Notes: generated by a model from the sequence alone, not told the origin. A stretch of DNA of 64,000 nt from Oceanirhabdus sp942490885 (GCA_942490885.1 CALNYT010000002.1:2232001-2296000); one strand, 5' to 3'. Shown: positions 41,693 to 51,618, counted from the stretch's first letter. A program made the numbers and translations.

Positions 41693-44308
41693 ATGGCGGT
41701 AAAAACAGTACAAGATTTAAGAAAGAGAATTGAAGAGATTAAAAGAGCACAGAAAGAATTTTCAACTTTTTCACAAGATAAGGTTGATGAAATTTTTAGA
41801 CAAGCTGCTATGGCTGCTAATAACTCAAGAATTAAACTTGCTAAGATGGCAGTTGAAGAAACTGGAATGGGAATTGTAGAAGACAAGGTTATCAAAAATC
41901 ACTTTGCTTCAGAATATATTTATAATAAATACAAAGATGAAAAAACATGTGGAGTAATTGAAAAGGATAATGCTTTTGGTATAACAAAAATTGCTGAACC
42001 AATCGGAGTAATAGCTGCTATAGTACCTACTACTAATCCAACATCAACAGCGATATTCAAAGCTTTAATAGCATTGAAAACAAGAAATGGTATAATTTTT
42101 TCGCCTCATCCAAGAGCAAAGAATTCAACGATTGCAGCTGCAAAAATAATTCTTGATGCTGCAGTAAAAGCAGGCGCTCCTGAAGGAATAGTTGGGTGGA
42201 TTGATGAACCTTCAATTGAAATGTCTCAAGTAGTAATGAGTGAAAGTGATTTGATACTTGCAACTGGAGGACCAGGAATGGTTAAAGCGGCATATTCTTC
42301 TGGAAAGCCAGCAATCGGTGTTGGTGCAGGTAATACTCCAGCTATAATTGATGATACAGCACACATAAAAATGGCTGTTAACTCCATATTATTATCTAAG
42401 AGTTTTGACAATGGAGTTATATGCGCATCAGAACAGTCAGTTTTAGTAATGGATAAGGTTTATGATGAAGTTAGAAAAGAATTTGCTGATAGAGGAGCAC
42501 ATTTATTAGCAAAAGATGAAATAGATAAAGTAAGAAAAGTAATCCTAATAGACGGCAGATTAAACGCAAATATTGTTGGACAATCTGCACATAAAATTGC
42601 TGAAATGGCTGGTGTTAAGGTTCCAGAAGCTACTAAAGTATTAATTGGAGAAGTTGATTCGGTAGAATTATCAGAGCCATTTGCACATGAAAAATTATCA
42701 CCAGTATTAGCTATGTATAAAACAAAGACATTTGATGAAGCGTTAGGAAAAGCTGTAAAACTTGTTGAAGAAGGTGGATTTGGACATACTTCAGTATTAT
42801 ATACTAATACGAATAAATCGCAGGATAGAGTTGATAAATTTAGTGCTGCTATGAAGACTGGTCGAACTATAATAAATATGCCTTCATCTCAAGGAGCAAT
42901 TGGTGATTTGTATAACTTTAAGCTTGCTCCATCTTTAACACTAGGATGTGGTTCATGGGGAGGAAACTCTGTATCTGAAAATGTTGGAGTTAAACACCTA
43001 TTAAACATAAAAAGTGTTGCCGAGAGGAGAGAAAATATGCTTTGGTTTAGAGTACCAGAAAAAGTTTATTTCAAATATGGAGCATTAGGAGTAGCGTTAA
43101 GAGAACTTCAAGATCTTAATAAAAAGAGAGTATTTATAGTAACTGATAGAGTTTTATATAATTTAGGATTGGCTGATAAGATAACTGAGGTTCTAGATGA
43201 ATGTGGAATCGACAGTAAAGTATTTATGGATGTAGAACCAGATCCAACTATAGCTACTGCTAAAAAAGGTGCTGAGGAGATGAGAAGTTTTGAACCAGAT
43301 ACAATCATCGCACTTGGTGGTGGATCTCCAATGGATGCTGCTAAAATCATGTGGGTTATGTATGAACATCCAGAAGTTGCATTTGAAGATTTAGCAATGA
43401 GATTTATGGATATAAGAAAAAGAGTATATAAATTCCCTACACTTGGAGAAAAAGCTATGTTTGTAGCAGTACCTACTTCAGCTGGTACTGGATCAGAGGT
43501 AACACCATTTGCGGTTATTACTGACGAAAAAACAGGAATTAAATATCCTTTAGCGGACTATGAATTGACACCAGATATGGCAATAGTAGATGCTGAATTG
43601 ATGATGAATATGCCTAGAAGTTTAACAGCTGCCTCTGGAATTGATGCATTAACTCATGCATTAGAAGCATATGTTTCAGTATTAGCTTCTGATTATACAA
43701 ATGGACTTTGTTTAGAAGCTATCAGACTTATATTTAAATATTTACCACAGGCATACAATGACGGAGCAACGGATATTAAAGCAAGAGAAAAAATGGCACA
43801 TGCCTCAACAATTGCTGGTATGGCATTTGCAAATGCATTCTTAGGAGTTTGTCACTCAATGGCTCATAAACTAGGAGCTCAGCATCATATACCACATGGT
43901 GTTGCTAATGCTTTATTAATAAATGAAACAATCAAGTTTAATGCAGTTGATAATCCAAGAAAGCAGGCAGCATTCCCACAATACAAATATCCAAATGCTA
44001 AGTGGAGATATTCAAAAGTTGCAGATTACTTAGGACTTGGTGGAACAACTGAAGAGGAAAAAGTAAATGCATTAATTAAAGCTATAGACGAATTAAAAGA
44101 AAAGATTAATATTCCAAAAACAATAAAAGATACAGGGGTTTCAAGAGAAAAGTTCTTCTTATCATTAGATGAGATGTCAGAGATGGCATTTGATGATCAA
44201 TGTACAGGAGCTAATCCAAGATATCCACTAATTAGTGAAATCAAAGAAATGTATATTAATGCATTTGAAGGTGAGAAGATAAATAAAAAGACAAAAGCCC
44301 AAAAATAA
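41693..44308 (+). CDS. adhE: Bifunctional acetaldehyde-CoA/alcohol dehydrogenase
   Basis: An 871-residue fusion that reduces acetyl-CoA to acetaldehyde and then to ethanol (or butyryl-CoA to butanol). The ALDH half has the thioester Cys244 in NGVICASEQSV and GGPGMVKAAYSSGKPAIGVGAGNTPA. The linker leads to an iron-dependent ADH half with ALGGGSPMDAAKIMW, TSAGTGSEVTPF and the iron His motif HSMAHKLGAQHHIPHG. GAGGTG precedes ATG 41693. Upstream are a good promoter and a Rex-like box. It should be a main electron sink in fermentation. Confidence 0.97.
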   Translation: MAVKTVQDLRKRIEEIKRAQKEFSTFSQDKVDEIFRQAAMAANNSRIKLAKMAVEETGMGIVEDKVIKNHFASEYIYNKYKDEKTCGVIEKDNAFGITKIAEPIGVIAAIVPTTNPTSTAIFKALIALKTRNGIIFSPHPRAKNSTIAAAKIILDAAVKAGAPEGIVGWIDEPSIEMSQVVMSESDLILATGGPGMVKAAYSSGKPAIGVGAGNTPAIIDDTAHIKMAVNSILLSKSFDNGVICASEQSVLVMDKVYDEVRKEFADRGAHLLAKDEIDKVRKVILIDGRLNANIVGQSAHKIAEMAGVKVPEATKVLIGEVDSVELSEPFAHEKLSPVLAMYKTKTFDEALGKAVKLVEEGGFGHTSVLYTNTNKSQDRVDKFSAAMKTGRTIINMPSSQGAIGDLYNFKLAPSLTLGCGSWGGNSVSENVGVKHLLNIKSVAERRENMLWFRVPEKVYFKYGALGVALRELQDLNKKRVFIVTDRVLYNLGLADKITEVLDECGIDSKVFMDVEPDPTIATAKKGAEEMRSFEPDTIIALGGGSPMDAAKIMWVMYEHPEVAFEDLAMRFMDIRKRVYKFPTLGEKAMFVAVPTSAGTGSEVTPFAVITDEKTGIKYPLADYELTPDMAIVDAELMMNMPRSLTAASGIDALTHALEAYVSVLASDYTNGLCLEAIRLIFKYLPQAYNDGATDIKAREKMAHASTIAGMAFANAFLGVCHSMAHKLGAQHHIPHGVANALLINETIKFNAVDNPRKQAAFPQYKYPNAKWRYSKVADYLGLGGTTEEEKVNALIKAIDELKEKINIPKTIKDTGVSREKFFLSLDEMSEMAFDDQCTGANPRYPLISEIKEMYINAFEGEKINKKTKAQK

Positions 44309-44332
44309 TCTAACCCTCATGCAAAAAATATA

Positions 44333-44367
44333 AAGAGACTAATCTAAGTGATTAGTCTCTTGTTTTT
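44333..44367 (+). terminator. Terminator after adhE
   Basis: AAGAGACTAATC pairs with GATTAGTCTCTT around a short loop, followed by T's. Confidence 0.85.
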
Positions 44368-44435
44368 GTTGAAATTAACCATTTTTAAAAGTATAATGTT
44401 TAAAAGTGGTTGCATTATTGAAAGTAGGTGAGATT

Positions 44436-46349
44436 TTGGATATTAGTAATAATGTTTTTGAAGAATATGCTTCAGCAAGCAAAAAAGCAAGAAATGAACA
44501 ATTGAGAGACAGGGGTAAAGGCCAAGATGGATATCTACAATCTCTTGATAGAATAATTAAAGACAAAGATATTGTAGCAGAGGTTCCTCTTGGAATAAAG
44601 TCAATTCCTATTAAGAAAATAGTTGGAACTTATTATTATACAAGAAGTAGAGACTTTTCCTGTGGTTTTTTACCATTAAAAGAACAGAATACTGAGTTTG
44701 CGGAGAAGTGGAAAAGCCTTTGCAAATCGCATTTAGAAGAAGGTATAAGAGAGCCTATTAGAGTCTATGAGTTTATGAATAAATACTATGTGCTGGAAGG
44801 AAATAAAAGAGTAAGTGTTCTTAAGTATTTTGATGGATATTCCATTGAAGGTAATGTTACAAGATTGATACCTAAGAAGGATGAAACAGATAAGGAAAAT
44901 AAATTATATTATGAATTTCTTGATTTCACAAATAAAACTGGAATTTTTGATATTTGGTTTAAAAAAGGAATTTTCTTTCGAGAATTAATGAACTATCTTG
45001 AAGAGTATAAGCCTGAACCATTAGAAGGAAGGGATAAGTATGAGCATTTCTATAAAAAGTTTTATATACCATTTAGGGTTGAGTATAAAGAACTTGGTGG
45101 AGGTGAGTTAAAAATTACCACAGGTGATGCAATTTTAGAATACATAAGAACTTATGGTTTATCTAATGAATTTAAAATTGAACGCCGAGAAAGGGTGAAA
45201 AAACTTCTTGAAGAATTGTTACTAGCTCAAGATGTTTCTAAGGTGGAGATTCAAACAGAACCTTTTGAAGTATTTAAAGGGAATGTTATTACATCGCTTA
45301 CACATCTTGTTACAAGTACAAAAAAACTAAATGTTGCATTTTTATACGAGAAAGATATTGATTCTTCAGCATGGGCATACACCCACGAGAAGGGACGACG
45401 CTTTGCTCAAAATATATTAAGTGATAAGATAAATACATGTTACTTTGATAATATTCCTATTGATGATAATAAGGCATATGAAAAGATAAAAGAAATAGCT
45501 GAAAAGGATTTTGATATTATTTTTACTACATCACAAAAGAACTTAAGAGCTACACTAAGAGCGGCATTAAAATATGAAGATATTAAATTTTTCTGTTGTT
45601 CACCAGTTCAAGCATTTAAAAATATGAGTACTTATTTCGGAAGATCTCATGAAACTATGTATTTATTAGGAATGATTGCAGGTACAATGACAAAATCAAA
45701 TGTTATTGGTTGTATAGAACAGTATAGTAGAACATCTGTAATAACTGGAATTAATGCATTTGCTCTAGGAGTGAAATCAGTTAATGCTTCAGCTAAAGTT
45801 AATGTAATATGGACAGATGATTATGAAAACTTTGAGAAAAAAATTAATGATATTAAGAGTTTAGCAGATAATGGAGCAGATTTAGTGTTAAAGCGTGGTG
45901 TAACACAAGGAGGAATGAGTGGAAGAAATATTGCACTTTATCCTATAGAACGTGATAAAAGCTTAAAATATACCTTTGGTGATTATTTATGTACAATAAA
46001 GTGGGACTGGGGGAAATTTTATGAGAAAGTCTTAAGAAATATTACAAATGGTAGCTGGAAGGGGATATTTAGTACTGAGAGTAAAAGAGTTAGCTTTATG
46101 TGGGGAATGGATTCAGGGATAATAGATATAAAATACCCCAAAAATCAAATAAGCTTCCATGCTAGCAGAACAATAAAGCTTGTCAGACAGGCAATAATTG
46201 ATAATAAAATTCATACATTTGAAGGACCTATTTATGATAATCAAAATCTTCTAAGGGTTGGAGAAAATGATTATGCTAGTTATAATAAGATGTTATATAT
46301 GGATTGGTTTGTTGAAAACGTTACTGGTGATATTCCAAAGAAATTCTAG
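44436..46349 (+). CDS. ParB-like/BMP-domain fusion protein, apparently cytoplasmic
   Basis: A 637-residue protein. TTG 44436 is preferred because TAGGTGAG lies just upstream. Residues about 85-145 hold a ParB/sulfiredoxin-like nuclease fold (EGIREPIRVYEFMNKYYVLEGNKRVSVLKYF). The second half (about residues 290-560) matches the BMP/Med periplasmic-binding fold (LNVAFLYEKDIDSSAWAYTHEKGRRFAQ, FDIIFTTSQKNLRATLRAALKY, MIAGTMTKSNVIGCIEQY). There is no signal peptide or lipobox, unlike ordinary BMP lipoproteins. A metallophosphoesterase gene follows at once. It may bind a nucleoside inside the cell. Confidence 0.8.
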   Translation: MDISNNVFEEYASASKKARNEQLRDRGKGQDGYLQSLDRIIKDKDIVAEVPLGIKSIPIKKIVGTYYYTRSRDFSCGFLPLKEQNTEFAEKWKSLCKSHLEEGIREPIRVYEFMNKYYVLEGNKRVSVLKYFDGYSIEGNVTRLIPKKDETDKENKLYYEFLDFTNKTGIFDIWFKKGIFFRELMNYLEEYKPEPLEGRDKYEHFYKKFYIPFRVEYKELGGGELKITTGDAILEYIRTYGLSNEFKIERRERVKKLLEELLLAQDVSKVEIQTEPFEVFKGNVITSLTHLVTSTKKLNVAFLYEKDIDSSAWAYTHEKGRRFAQNILSDKINTCYFDNIPIDDNKAYEKIKEIAEKDFDIIFTTSQKNLRATLRAALKYEDIKFFCCSPVQAFKNMSTYFGRSHETMYLLGMIAGTMTKSNVIGCIEQYSRTSVITGINAFALGVKSVNASAKVNVIWTDDYENFEKKINDIKSLADNGADLVLKRGVTQGGMSGRNIALYPIERDKSLKYTFGDYLCTIKWDWGKFYEKVLRNITNGSWKGIFSTESKRVSFMWGMDSGIIDIKYPKNQISFHASRTIKLVRQAIIDNKIHTFEGPIYDNQNLLRVGENDYASYNKMLYMDWFVENVTGDIPKKF

Positions 46350-46364
46350 GAAAAGGTGAAAAGT

Positions 46365-46952
46365 GTGAAGGTACTCTTGGTTTCAGATATTGAAAGTAAA
46401 TATATTTGGGATTACTTTGATAGAGAACGATTTAAAGATATAGAATTAATTATTTCATGTGGAGATTTAAAAGAGTCCTATTTAGAGTTTCTTACTACAA
46501 TGATAAGAGCTCCGTTGTTTTATGTTCCAGGAAATCATGATAAGAATTATTTGAAAAATCCTCCAGGGGGTTGTGTAAATATTGATAATTCTGTTGTTAC
46601 TTTTAAAGGGATTAAATTTTTAGGAGTGGGGGGATCTCACAAATATAATGACGGGCCGTTTCAATATACTCAAAAAGGGATGATTAAAAGAATTAAAAGA
46701 TTAAAATTTAAATTATGGAAAAATAAGGGCTTTGATATACTGGTTACTCATTCTCCAGGTCGCTGGCTTGGAGATGGAGATGATCTGTGTCATCAAGGAT
46801 TTGTGGTATTCAATGAATTAATAGAAAAATATAATCCAAAGTTCTTTTTTCATGGACATCAGCACCTTAATTATGGGAATAATAAAAGGATCATTTCATA
46901 CGGAGAAACAACTATAATAAATGCATATAATTATTTTATAATAGATATATAA
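46365..46952 (+). CDS. Metallophosphoesterase
   Basis: A 195-residue calcineurin-like phosphoesterase. GTG 46365 gives the usual MKVLLVSDIESKYIWDYF start; the GTG nine bases earlier is an alternative. Metal motifs are present: SDIESK (atypical D-x-E), SCGDL, PGNHDKNY, THSPGRWLGDGDD and HGHQH. It is 15 bases after the ParB/BMP gene, suggesting a functional pair with a phosphorylated or nucleotide substrate (inference). A strong terminator follows. Confidence 0.88.
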   Translation: MKVLLVSDIESKYIWDYFDRERFKDIELIISCGDLKESYLEFLTTMIRAPLFYVPGNHDKNYLKNPPGGCVNIDNSVVTFKGIKFLGVGGSHKYNDGPFQYTQKGMIKRIKRLKFKLWKNKGFDILVTHSPGRWLGDGDDLCHQGFVVFNELIEKYNPKFFFHGHQHLNYGNNKRIISYGETTIINAYNYFIIDI

Positions 46953-46963
46953 AGATATCGATT

Positions 46964-47000
46964 AAAGGCTAAATGTAAAGTAACCATTTAGCCTTTAAAA
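46964..47000. terminator. Terminator after the metallophosphoesterase gene
   Basis: AAAGGCTAAATG and CATTTAGCCTTT form a perfect 12-bp stem. Confidence 0.85.
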
Positions 47001-47073
47001 CTGTATTTATATAATTATAGGAGGAGAGTTATAGTTAAAGTTATAACTATAGATTTATTATGTACATAAATCA

Positions 47074-47443
47074 TTAAAAATATTTTTTATCACTGTTGTT
47101 ATCTCCTAGCATATTAATTTTTCTTATATAAAAGAAATATATAAATAATCTAAATATGCAGATGAAACATATAAAACATATTAGCGCATAACAATTATCA
47201 ATATTACCTTTGTGAAAATTATAAATTATTAATAATAAAGATATTAAAATTAAAAATAAACATTTCAAATAATGAAACGTTGAATTAAGAGGTTCTCCTA
47301 AACCTTTGTTTTTTTTTTCAATTGAGATAGTTAATATAACAATCCCTATGAATAAAAGAAGGAGTAAAAAAAAGTAAAGCAATTACTAAATTATTTTTGG
47401 TTTTAATTTCTTTGTTACAAATTCTACAAACAATTTTTTTCAT
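47074..47443 (-). pseudogene. Small zinc-motif membrane protein with a frameshift
   Basis: ATG 47443, behind GGTGGTGAT, encodes MKKIVCRICNKEIKTKNNLVIALL with a CxxC pair. Near 47370, around a T-run (8 T's on the minus strand), the membrane-protein sequence LYFFLLLLLFIGIVILTISIEKK continues in another frame to the stop at 47074. Joined, they would make a protein of about 122 residues with a zinc-knuckle start and three to four membrane segments. Either a recent frameshift, slippage or a sequencing error explains this. A TTG start at 47382 for the second part alone has no clear ribosome binding site. Confidence 0.55.
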
Positions 47444-47599
47444 ATAATTATCACCACCGAATAGATTGAATATTGGCAATTACTATTATATTATATCATA
47501 TTAAGCGCTATATGTGGGGTATATTGTTTGATTCATAAACAAATTTCCATTTTAAACATATTATACAATATAAATAATTAGATTGTTAAGGAGTATTAG

Positions 47600-47878
47600 A
47601 TGGGATTGAAGTCAAAATTAAAAGTTGAGGCCATGGAATTGCTGCATAGAGGGAAAAAATTTTATAGAGAACTAAGTTATAAAAACGGTGGAAAGTTAAT
47701 GAAGGGCAGTGATGTACAAGAAGTTCAGAAGATACTAAATAAAAAAGGATATAAGTGCAAAATAGATTCAATTTATGGTGCAGAAACACAGGAAGCTATT
47801 AAGAAATTTCAATATAATAATTGTATTAAAGTTGATGGAATAGTTGGTAAAGTTACATGGAATGTGTTATTTAATTAA
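47600..47878 (+). CDS. Small peptidoglycan-binding domain protein
   Basis: A 92-residue protein. After a basic N-terminal 30 residues it holds one PG_binding_1 domain (LMKGSDVQEVQKILNKKGYKCKIDSIYGAETQEAIKKFQYNNCIKVDGIVGKVTWNVLF). No signal peptide is apparent, which is odd for a wall-binding domain. Similar small proteins occur as spore or cell-wall accessory proteins. AAGGAG precedes ATG 47600. It has no linked enzyme. Confidence 0.82.
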   Translation: MGLKSKLKVEAMELLHRGKKFYRELSYKNGGKLMKGSDVQEVQKILNKKGYKCKIDSIYGAETQEAIKKFQYNNCIKVDGIVGKVTWNVLFN

Positions 47879-48084
47879 CAATGGAAAGGGAGGGAATAAA
47901 TTTTAGTAAATTTAAATTTCCTTTCCTTTAATAAATCCACAGGTATTATAAGCTAAATTCCTTGAAAAAAGCTATTAATTCGTTTATTATATACAATATT
48001 AAGAGTATTATATAGTTAGTTCAGTTTATAATTATATTTGACAATACTATATGGAAGAAAACATAATGAAAGGGTGAATAGGAA

Positions 48085-48372
48085 ATGGAAAAAATTACAT
48101 ATAAAGAACTTGTAGAAGAGATTATCTCAAATTTTGAGGCACCTATTAGTTTGTTAGAAATGATTGGTGATAGTACTAGATTAATTAATGGATTACCAAT
48201 GACGTATCTTCTAAGATATTTATCTAAAGAGGATGGCAACAATGAAGAAAAGAGAGATGAGTATTTCGTAAAACATATAAATAATACTCTTCTTAAAATT
48301 GAAAAAGATGACAAGGTATTTATTTTAGAGCAAGACAGTAGTGATAATGTTTTAAATTTTGATATTGGATAA
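48085..48372 (+). CDS. Small acidic hypothetical protein
   Basis: A 95-residue acidic protein with AGGGTGAATAGG ahead of ATG 48085. It appears helical in the first half (ITYKELVEEIISNFEAPISLLEMIGD) and ends with a strand-like KVFILEQDSSDNVLNFDIG. No motif, signal or membrane segment was recognised. It lies just upstream of the ptsG promoter. Function unknown. Confidence 0.55.
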   Translation: MEKITYKELVEEIISNFEAPISLLEMIGDSTRLINGLPMTYLLRYLSKEDGNNEEKRDEYFVKHINNTLLKIEKDDKVFILEQDSSDNVLNFDIG

Positions 48373-48399
48373 AATAATGCACTAATTGTCGAAAAGTTG

Positions 48400-48428
48400 T
48401 TGAAATAATATTAAACTTCTGTTACAAT
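48400..48428 (+). promoter_or_regulatory. Promoter of ptsG
   Basis: TTGAAA at 48400-48405 and TACAAT at 48423-48428 are separated by 17 bases. The GlcT antiterminator site follows about 30 bases later. Confidence 0.65.
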
Positions 48429-48457
48429 ATAAAACAAAGATGAAATTCGTCGAAATA

Positions 48458-48489
48458 ATGCGTGTTACTGATACGATCAGGCATGAGCG
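48458..48489 (+). promoter_or_regulatory. GlcT antiterminator site (RAT) of ptsG
   Basis: The sequence GCGTGTTACTGATACGATCA and the following GGCATGAG match the ribonucleic antiterminator consensus for GlcT-type proteins. It overlaps the left arm of the terminator, so the two exclude each other. A near-identical site lies at 51647-51678. Confidence 0.85.
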
Positions 48490-48547
48490 AAGGAATTATG
48501 AAGATATAACAATATCTCCGTATTTTCTTCCTCATGCCTTTTTTATT
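48479..48547 (+). terminator. Regulated terminator before ptsG
   Basis: AGGCATGAG (48479-48487) pairs with CTCATGCCT (48531-48539), extended by further pairs, and is followed by T's. It forms unless the antiterminator protein binds. Confidence 0.85.
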
Positions 48548-48607
48548 TTGTCTAACTGTTGCAACGGTTGAAAATTAATAATTTTATAATGTAAAGGAGA
48601 ATTATAT

Positions 48608-50125
48608 ATGGGTAAAAAGGTTTTTGGTGTTTTACAACAAGTTGGAAAAGCTTTAATGCTGCCTGTAGCGTTATTACCTGCGGCGGGGATTTTACTTGCA
48701 TTAGGTTCTATGTTTCAAAATCCACAATTTTTAGCTTCAGCACCAATGTTTGGAGCGGGTTGGTTTCAACAAATAGCACTAGTTATGAAAGAGTGCGGGG
48801 GAATTGTTTTTGCAAACTTGCCACTACTATTTGCAGTTGGTGTAGCTGTTGGTCTTGCTGGTGGAGAAGGTGTAGCAGGTATTGCTGCAATTGTTGGTTT
48901 CTTAATAATGAATAAAACTATGGGTATTTTATCAGGAGTAACTAAAGAAATGGTTGGTACAAGCCCGGCTTATGCGGATGTATTAGGTATTCCTACATTG
49001 CAAACAGGTGTTTTTGGTGGAATAATCATGGGTGTTTTAGCAGCTCAAGTATATAAGAAATATCATACATTAGAATTACCGGCATATTTAGGATTCTTCC
49101 AGGGGAAGAGATTTGTTCCAATAATGACAGCTTTAGTTGCTATTATAACAGGAATTATTATGACATTTATTTGGCCTTATATACAAGGTGGATTAACTGC
49201 ATTTTCACAAAATATGATAGATGCTAACAGAACATTAGCAGCTTTTGTTTTTGGTATTATTGAAAGATCATTAATCCCATTCGGATTGCATCATATATTC
49301 TACAATCCTTTCTGGTTCCAATTTGGAGAGTGGACAAATTCTGCAGGAACAATGTTTAATGGGGATTTTAATATTTTTATGGCTCAATATAATGAAGGTG
49401 TTAAATTTACAGCTGGTACTTTTATGACTGGTAAATATCCTTTTATGATGTTTGGTCTTCCTGCGGCAGCGCTTGCAATGTATCAAGAAGCAAAAACTAA
49501 CAAAAAGAAAATTGTTGCAGGGATATTAGCTTCTGCAGCACTAACTTCATTTTTAACAGGTATTACAGAGCCAATCGAATTTACATTTTTATTTGTAGCT
49601 CCAGTATTATATGGTATTCACTGTGTATTAGCTGGTTTCTCATTTATGATAATGGAAATATTGAATGTTAAGATAGGTATGACATTCTCTGGAGGAGTAA
49701 TAGATTACTTACTATATGGAGTTGTACCAAATAGAACAGCGTGGTGGTTAGTTATACCAGTTGGATTAGTTTTTGCAGTAGTCTATTATTTCTTATTCAG
49801 ATTCGCAATTAGAAAATGGAATCTAATGACTCCAGGACGTGAAGAAGATGAAGATGGAGAAGAAATGAAGGCAGAAGCAGTTGAAGGTGAAGAATTAGCG
49901 GCTAAAGTTCTAGAAGCTTTTGGTGGGAAAGAGAATATTTCTAAATTAGAGGCATGTATAACTAGATTAAGAGTTACTGTTAATGATATTACAAAAGTAG
50001 ATAAAGCACAATTAAAAAAACTTGGTGCAGCTGGTGTTGTGGAAATAGGAGATAATTTACAAGCAATATTTGGTCCTAAATCTGATACATTAAAAAGTCA
50101 AATAAAAAATATAATGAAAAGATAA
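48608..50125 (+). CDS. ptsG: PTS glucose transporter EIICB
   Basis: A 505-residue membrane permease that imports and phosphorylates glucose. The EIIC part (residues about 1-400) begins KKVFGVLQQVGKALMLPVALLPAAGILLALG and contains GITEPIEFTFLF. The EIIB domain (about 430-505) carries the phospho-acceptor Cys450 in ISKLEACITRLRVTV. It lacks a fused EIIA, which is supplied by the separate crr gene at 51780. AAAGGAG precedes ATG 48608. The leader contains a GlcT site and terminator. N-acetylglucosamine specificity is less likely given the glcT context. Confidence 0.92.
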   Translation: MGKKVFGVLQQVGKALMLPVALLPAAGILLALGSMFQNPQFLASAPMFGAGWFQQIALVMKECGGIVFANLPLLFAVGVAVGLAGGEGVAGIAAIVGFLIMNKTMGILSGVTKEMVGTSPAYADVLGIPTLQTGVFGGIIMGVLAAQVYKKYHTLELPAYLGFFQGKRFVPIMTALVAIITGIIMTFIWPYIQGGLTAFSQNMIDANRTLAAFVFGIIERSLIPFGLHHIFYNPFWFQFGEWTNSAGTMFNGDFNIFMAQYNEGVKFTAGTFMTGKYPFMMFGLPAAALAMYQEAKTNKKKIVAGILASAALTSFLTGITEPIEFTFLFVAPVLYGIHCVLAGFSFMIMEILNVKIGMTFSGGVIDYLLYGVVPNRTAWWLVIPVGLVFAVVYYFLFRFAIRKWNLMTPGREEDEDGEEMKAEAVEGEELAAKVLEAFGGKENISKLEACITRLRVTVNDITKVDKAQLKKLGAAGVVEIGDNLQAIFGPKSDTLKSQIKNIMKR

Positions 50126-50171
50126 TCGAATACTAATTTAAGTTTATGTATAAAAAAAGATATATTTAATG

Positions 50172-50208
50172 CCTATCGATAATTCCAGTTATTGATAGGT
50201 TTTTTTAT
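50172..50208 (+). terminator. Terminator after ptsG
   Basis: CCTATCGATAA and TTATTGATAGG form a stem followed by seven T's. Confidence 0.8.
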
Positions 50209-50399
50209 TCTACTTTTATTTTGGTAAAATGAAATTGTTGAAATTGAAATTTCTAATATTCTCATTTTAGAGTAAATGCGCTTATTTGCCGTTTATATGT
50301 AAGTTAAAAATAAAATCTTGGAGAATTCTCTAGAAATATGAACTTTAAGGTAAATACATGATATAATTAAAATGTACATGCTGAGGAGGAGGGATAGTT

Positions 50400-51578
50400 A
50401 TGAGAGGAAAGAAAAAAATACTTTATTTTCTATTGATTGTTATTTGTTTAAATGCTTTAAATGTATTTGCAGATAATGAAGCTGATCTAAATAATAAAAT
50501 TCAACAACTTCGTAAAAAATTAGAAAGTAATGTAGGTAACAAAAAAGAAATTAATAGTTTAATGGATGATATTGAAGGTCAATTAGAGAATTTAAGTATT
50601 GAAATTGAAAAACTTGATTTTGAACTTGAAAAAATTGATCAAGAGATAGAAAATAATGAGGCAAATATAAATAAGCTTGAAATTGAAATTGATGAACTTA
50701 ATCAAGCATTAATTGAGGAAGAGGAAAAATTAGAGGCAAAAAAGAAAACATACAGCGAACAGGCAAAGTTTTTATACACGAAAGGGATAAGTAGTCAATT
50801 AGAAATTATATTTTCTTCTAAAAGTTGGGATGCCTTTATGAGTAATATCTCATTTACAAGAAAGCTGAGTGATCATAATAAAAAATTATTTAATGAAATA
50901 ACTAAAGGTATGGAGAAAATAGAAAGTGATAGACAGAAGCTAGAAGCAACTAAGGTAAATATTGAATCCCTTAAAGCAGAAAATATTAAAAAGAGAAATC
51001 AAATTCAAGCATCCAAAGATGAACAAACAGCTTTGGTTAACAAAGCTAAAGATAAAAAATCTCAATTTGAAGAAACATTACGAGCTTATAATATTCAAGA
51101 AACTAATACAAAAAGACAAATTCAAGAAGCGAAAAACCAAATAGAAGCAATGAAAAAAAAGGCTCAAGAAAAACCTAATGTTAAACCAGGAGATGTAACA
51201 GGAGAAGATATTATTGCTTTAGCATCGAAATTTTTAGGTGACCCATATTTATGGGGTGGGACAAGACCTTATGATGGAAGCTATGGTTCAAGTTTTGATT
51301 GTTCTGGTTTAGTGCAATATGTATATAAGCAATACGGAATAGTTACAGGAAGAACTACATATGATCAAATTGTGCATTCAAATGGAAGATATGTTGATAG
51401 AGCTGATCTTAAACCAGGAGATCTTGTATTCTTTGGATCTAAATACAATCCGCATCATGTTGGATTATATGTAGGGAATAATACTTATTTACATGCTCCA
51501 AGAACAGGTGATTTTATAAAGATTTCTCCTATGACAAGACGAGATTATCTAGAAGGAAGAAGATTCCTACCAGATTAA
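50400..51578 (+). CDS. Secreted coiled-coil NlpC/P60 endopeptidase
   Basis: A 392-residue wall hydrolase. The signal peptide ends LNVFADN. Residues about 28-260 are a long coiled coil (heptads rich in Glu, Lys, Ile), as in CwlO/PcsB-type hydrolases controlled by FtsEX. A short Pro/Lys linker leads to the catalytic domain: Cys301 in SSFDCSGLVQYVYKQYG, His353 in NPHHVGLYVGNNTYLHAP. GAGGAGG precedes ATG 50400. It probably cleaves peptide cross-bridges during growth. It lies between ptsG and crr but has its own upstream region. Confidence 0.92.
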   Translation: MRGKKKILYFLLIVICLNALNVFADNEADLNNKIQQLRKKLESNVGNKKEINSLMDDIEGQLENLSIEIEKLDFELEKIDQEIENNEANINKLEIEIDELNQALIEEEEKLEAKKKTYSEQAKFLYTKGISSQLEIIFSSKSWDAFMSNISFTRKLSDHNKKLFNEITKGMEKIESDRQKLEATKVNIESLKAENIKKRNQIQASKDEQTALVNKAKDKKSQFEETLRAYNIQETNTKRQIQEAKNQIEAMKKKAQEKPNVKPGDVTGEDIIALASKFLGDPYLWGGTRPYDGSYGSSFDCSGLVQYVYKQYGIVTGRTTYDQIVHSNGRYVDRADLKPGDLVFFGSKYNPHHVGLYVGNNTYLHAPRTGDFIKISPMTRRDYLEGRRFLPD

Positions 51579-51589
51579 TTAAAAAAAAC

Positions 51590-51618
51590 TTGAATTATTG
51601 TTTGGAGTTTGATAAAAT
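51590..51618 (+). promoter_or_regulatory. Promoter of crr
   Basis: TTGAAT at 51590-51595 and TAAAAT at 51613-51618 are 17 bases apart. Confidence 0.6.

Noticed and set aside
42226..43350. Minus-strand ORFs across adhE
   Set aside because: Shadows of a strongly conserved coding gene; no starts with ribosome binding sites.
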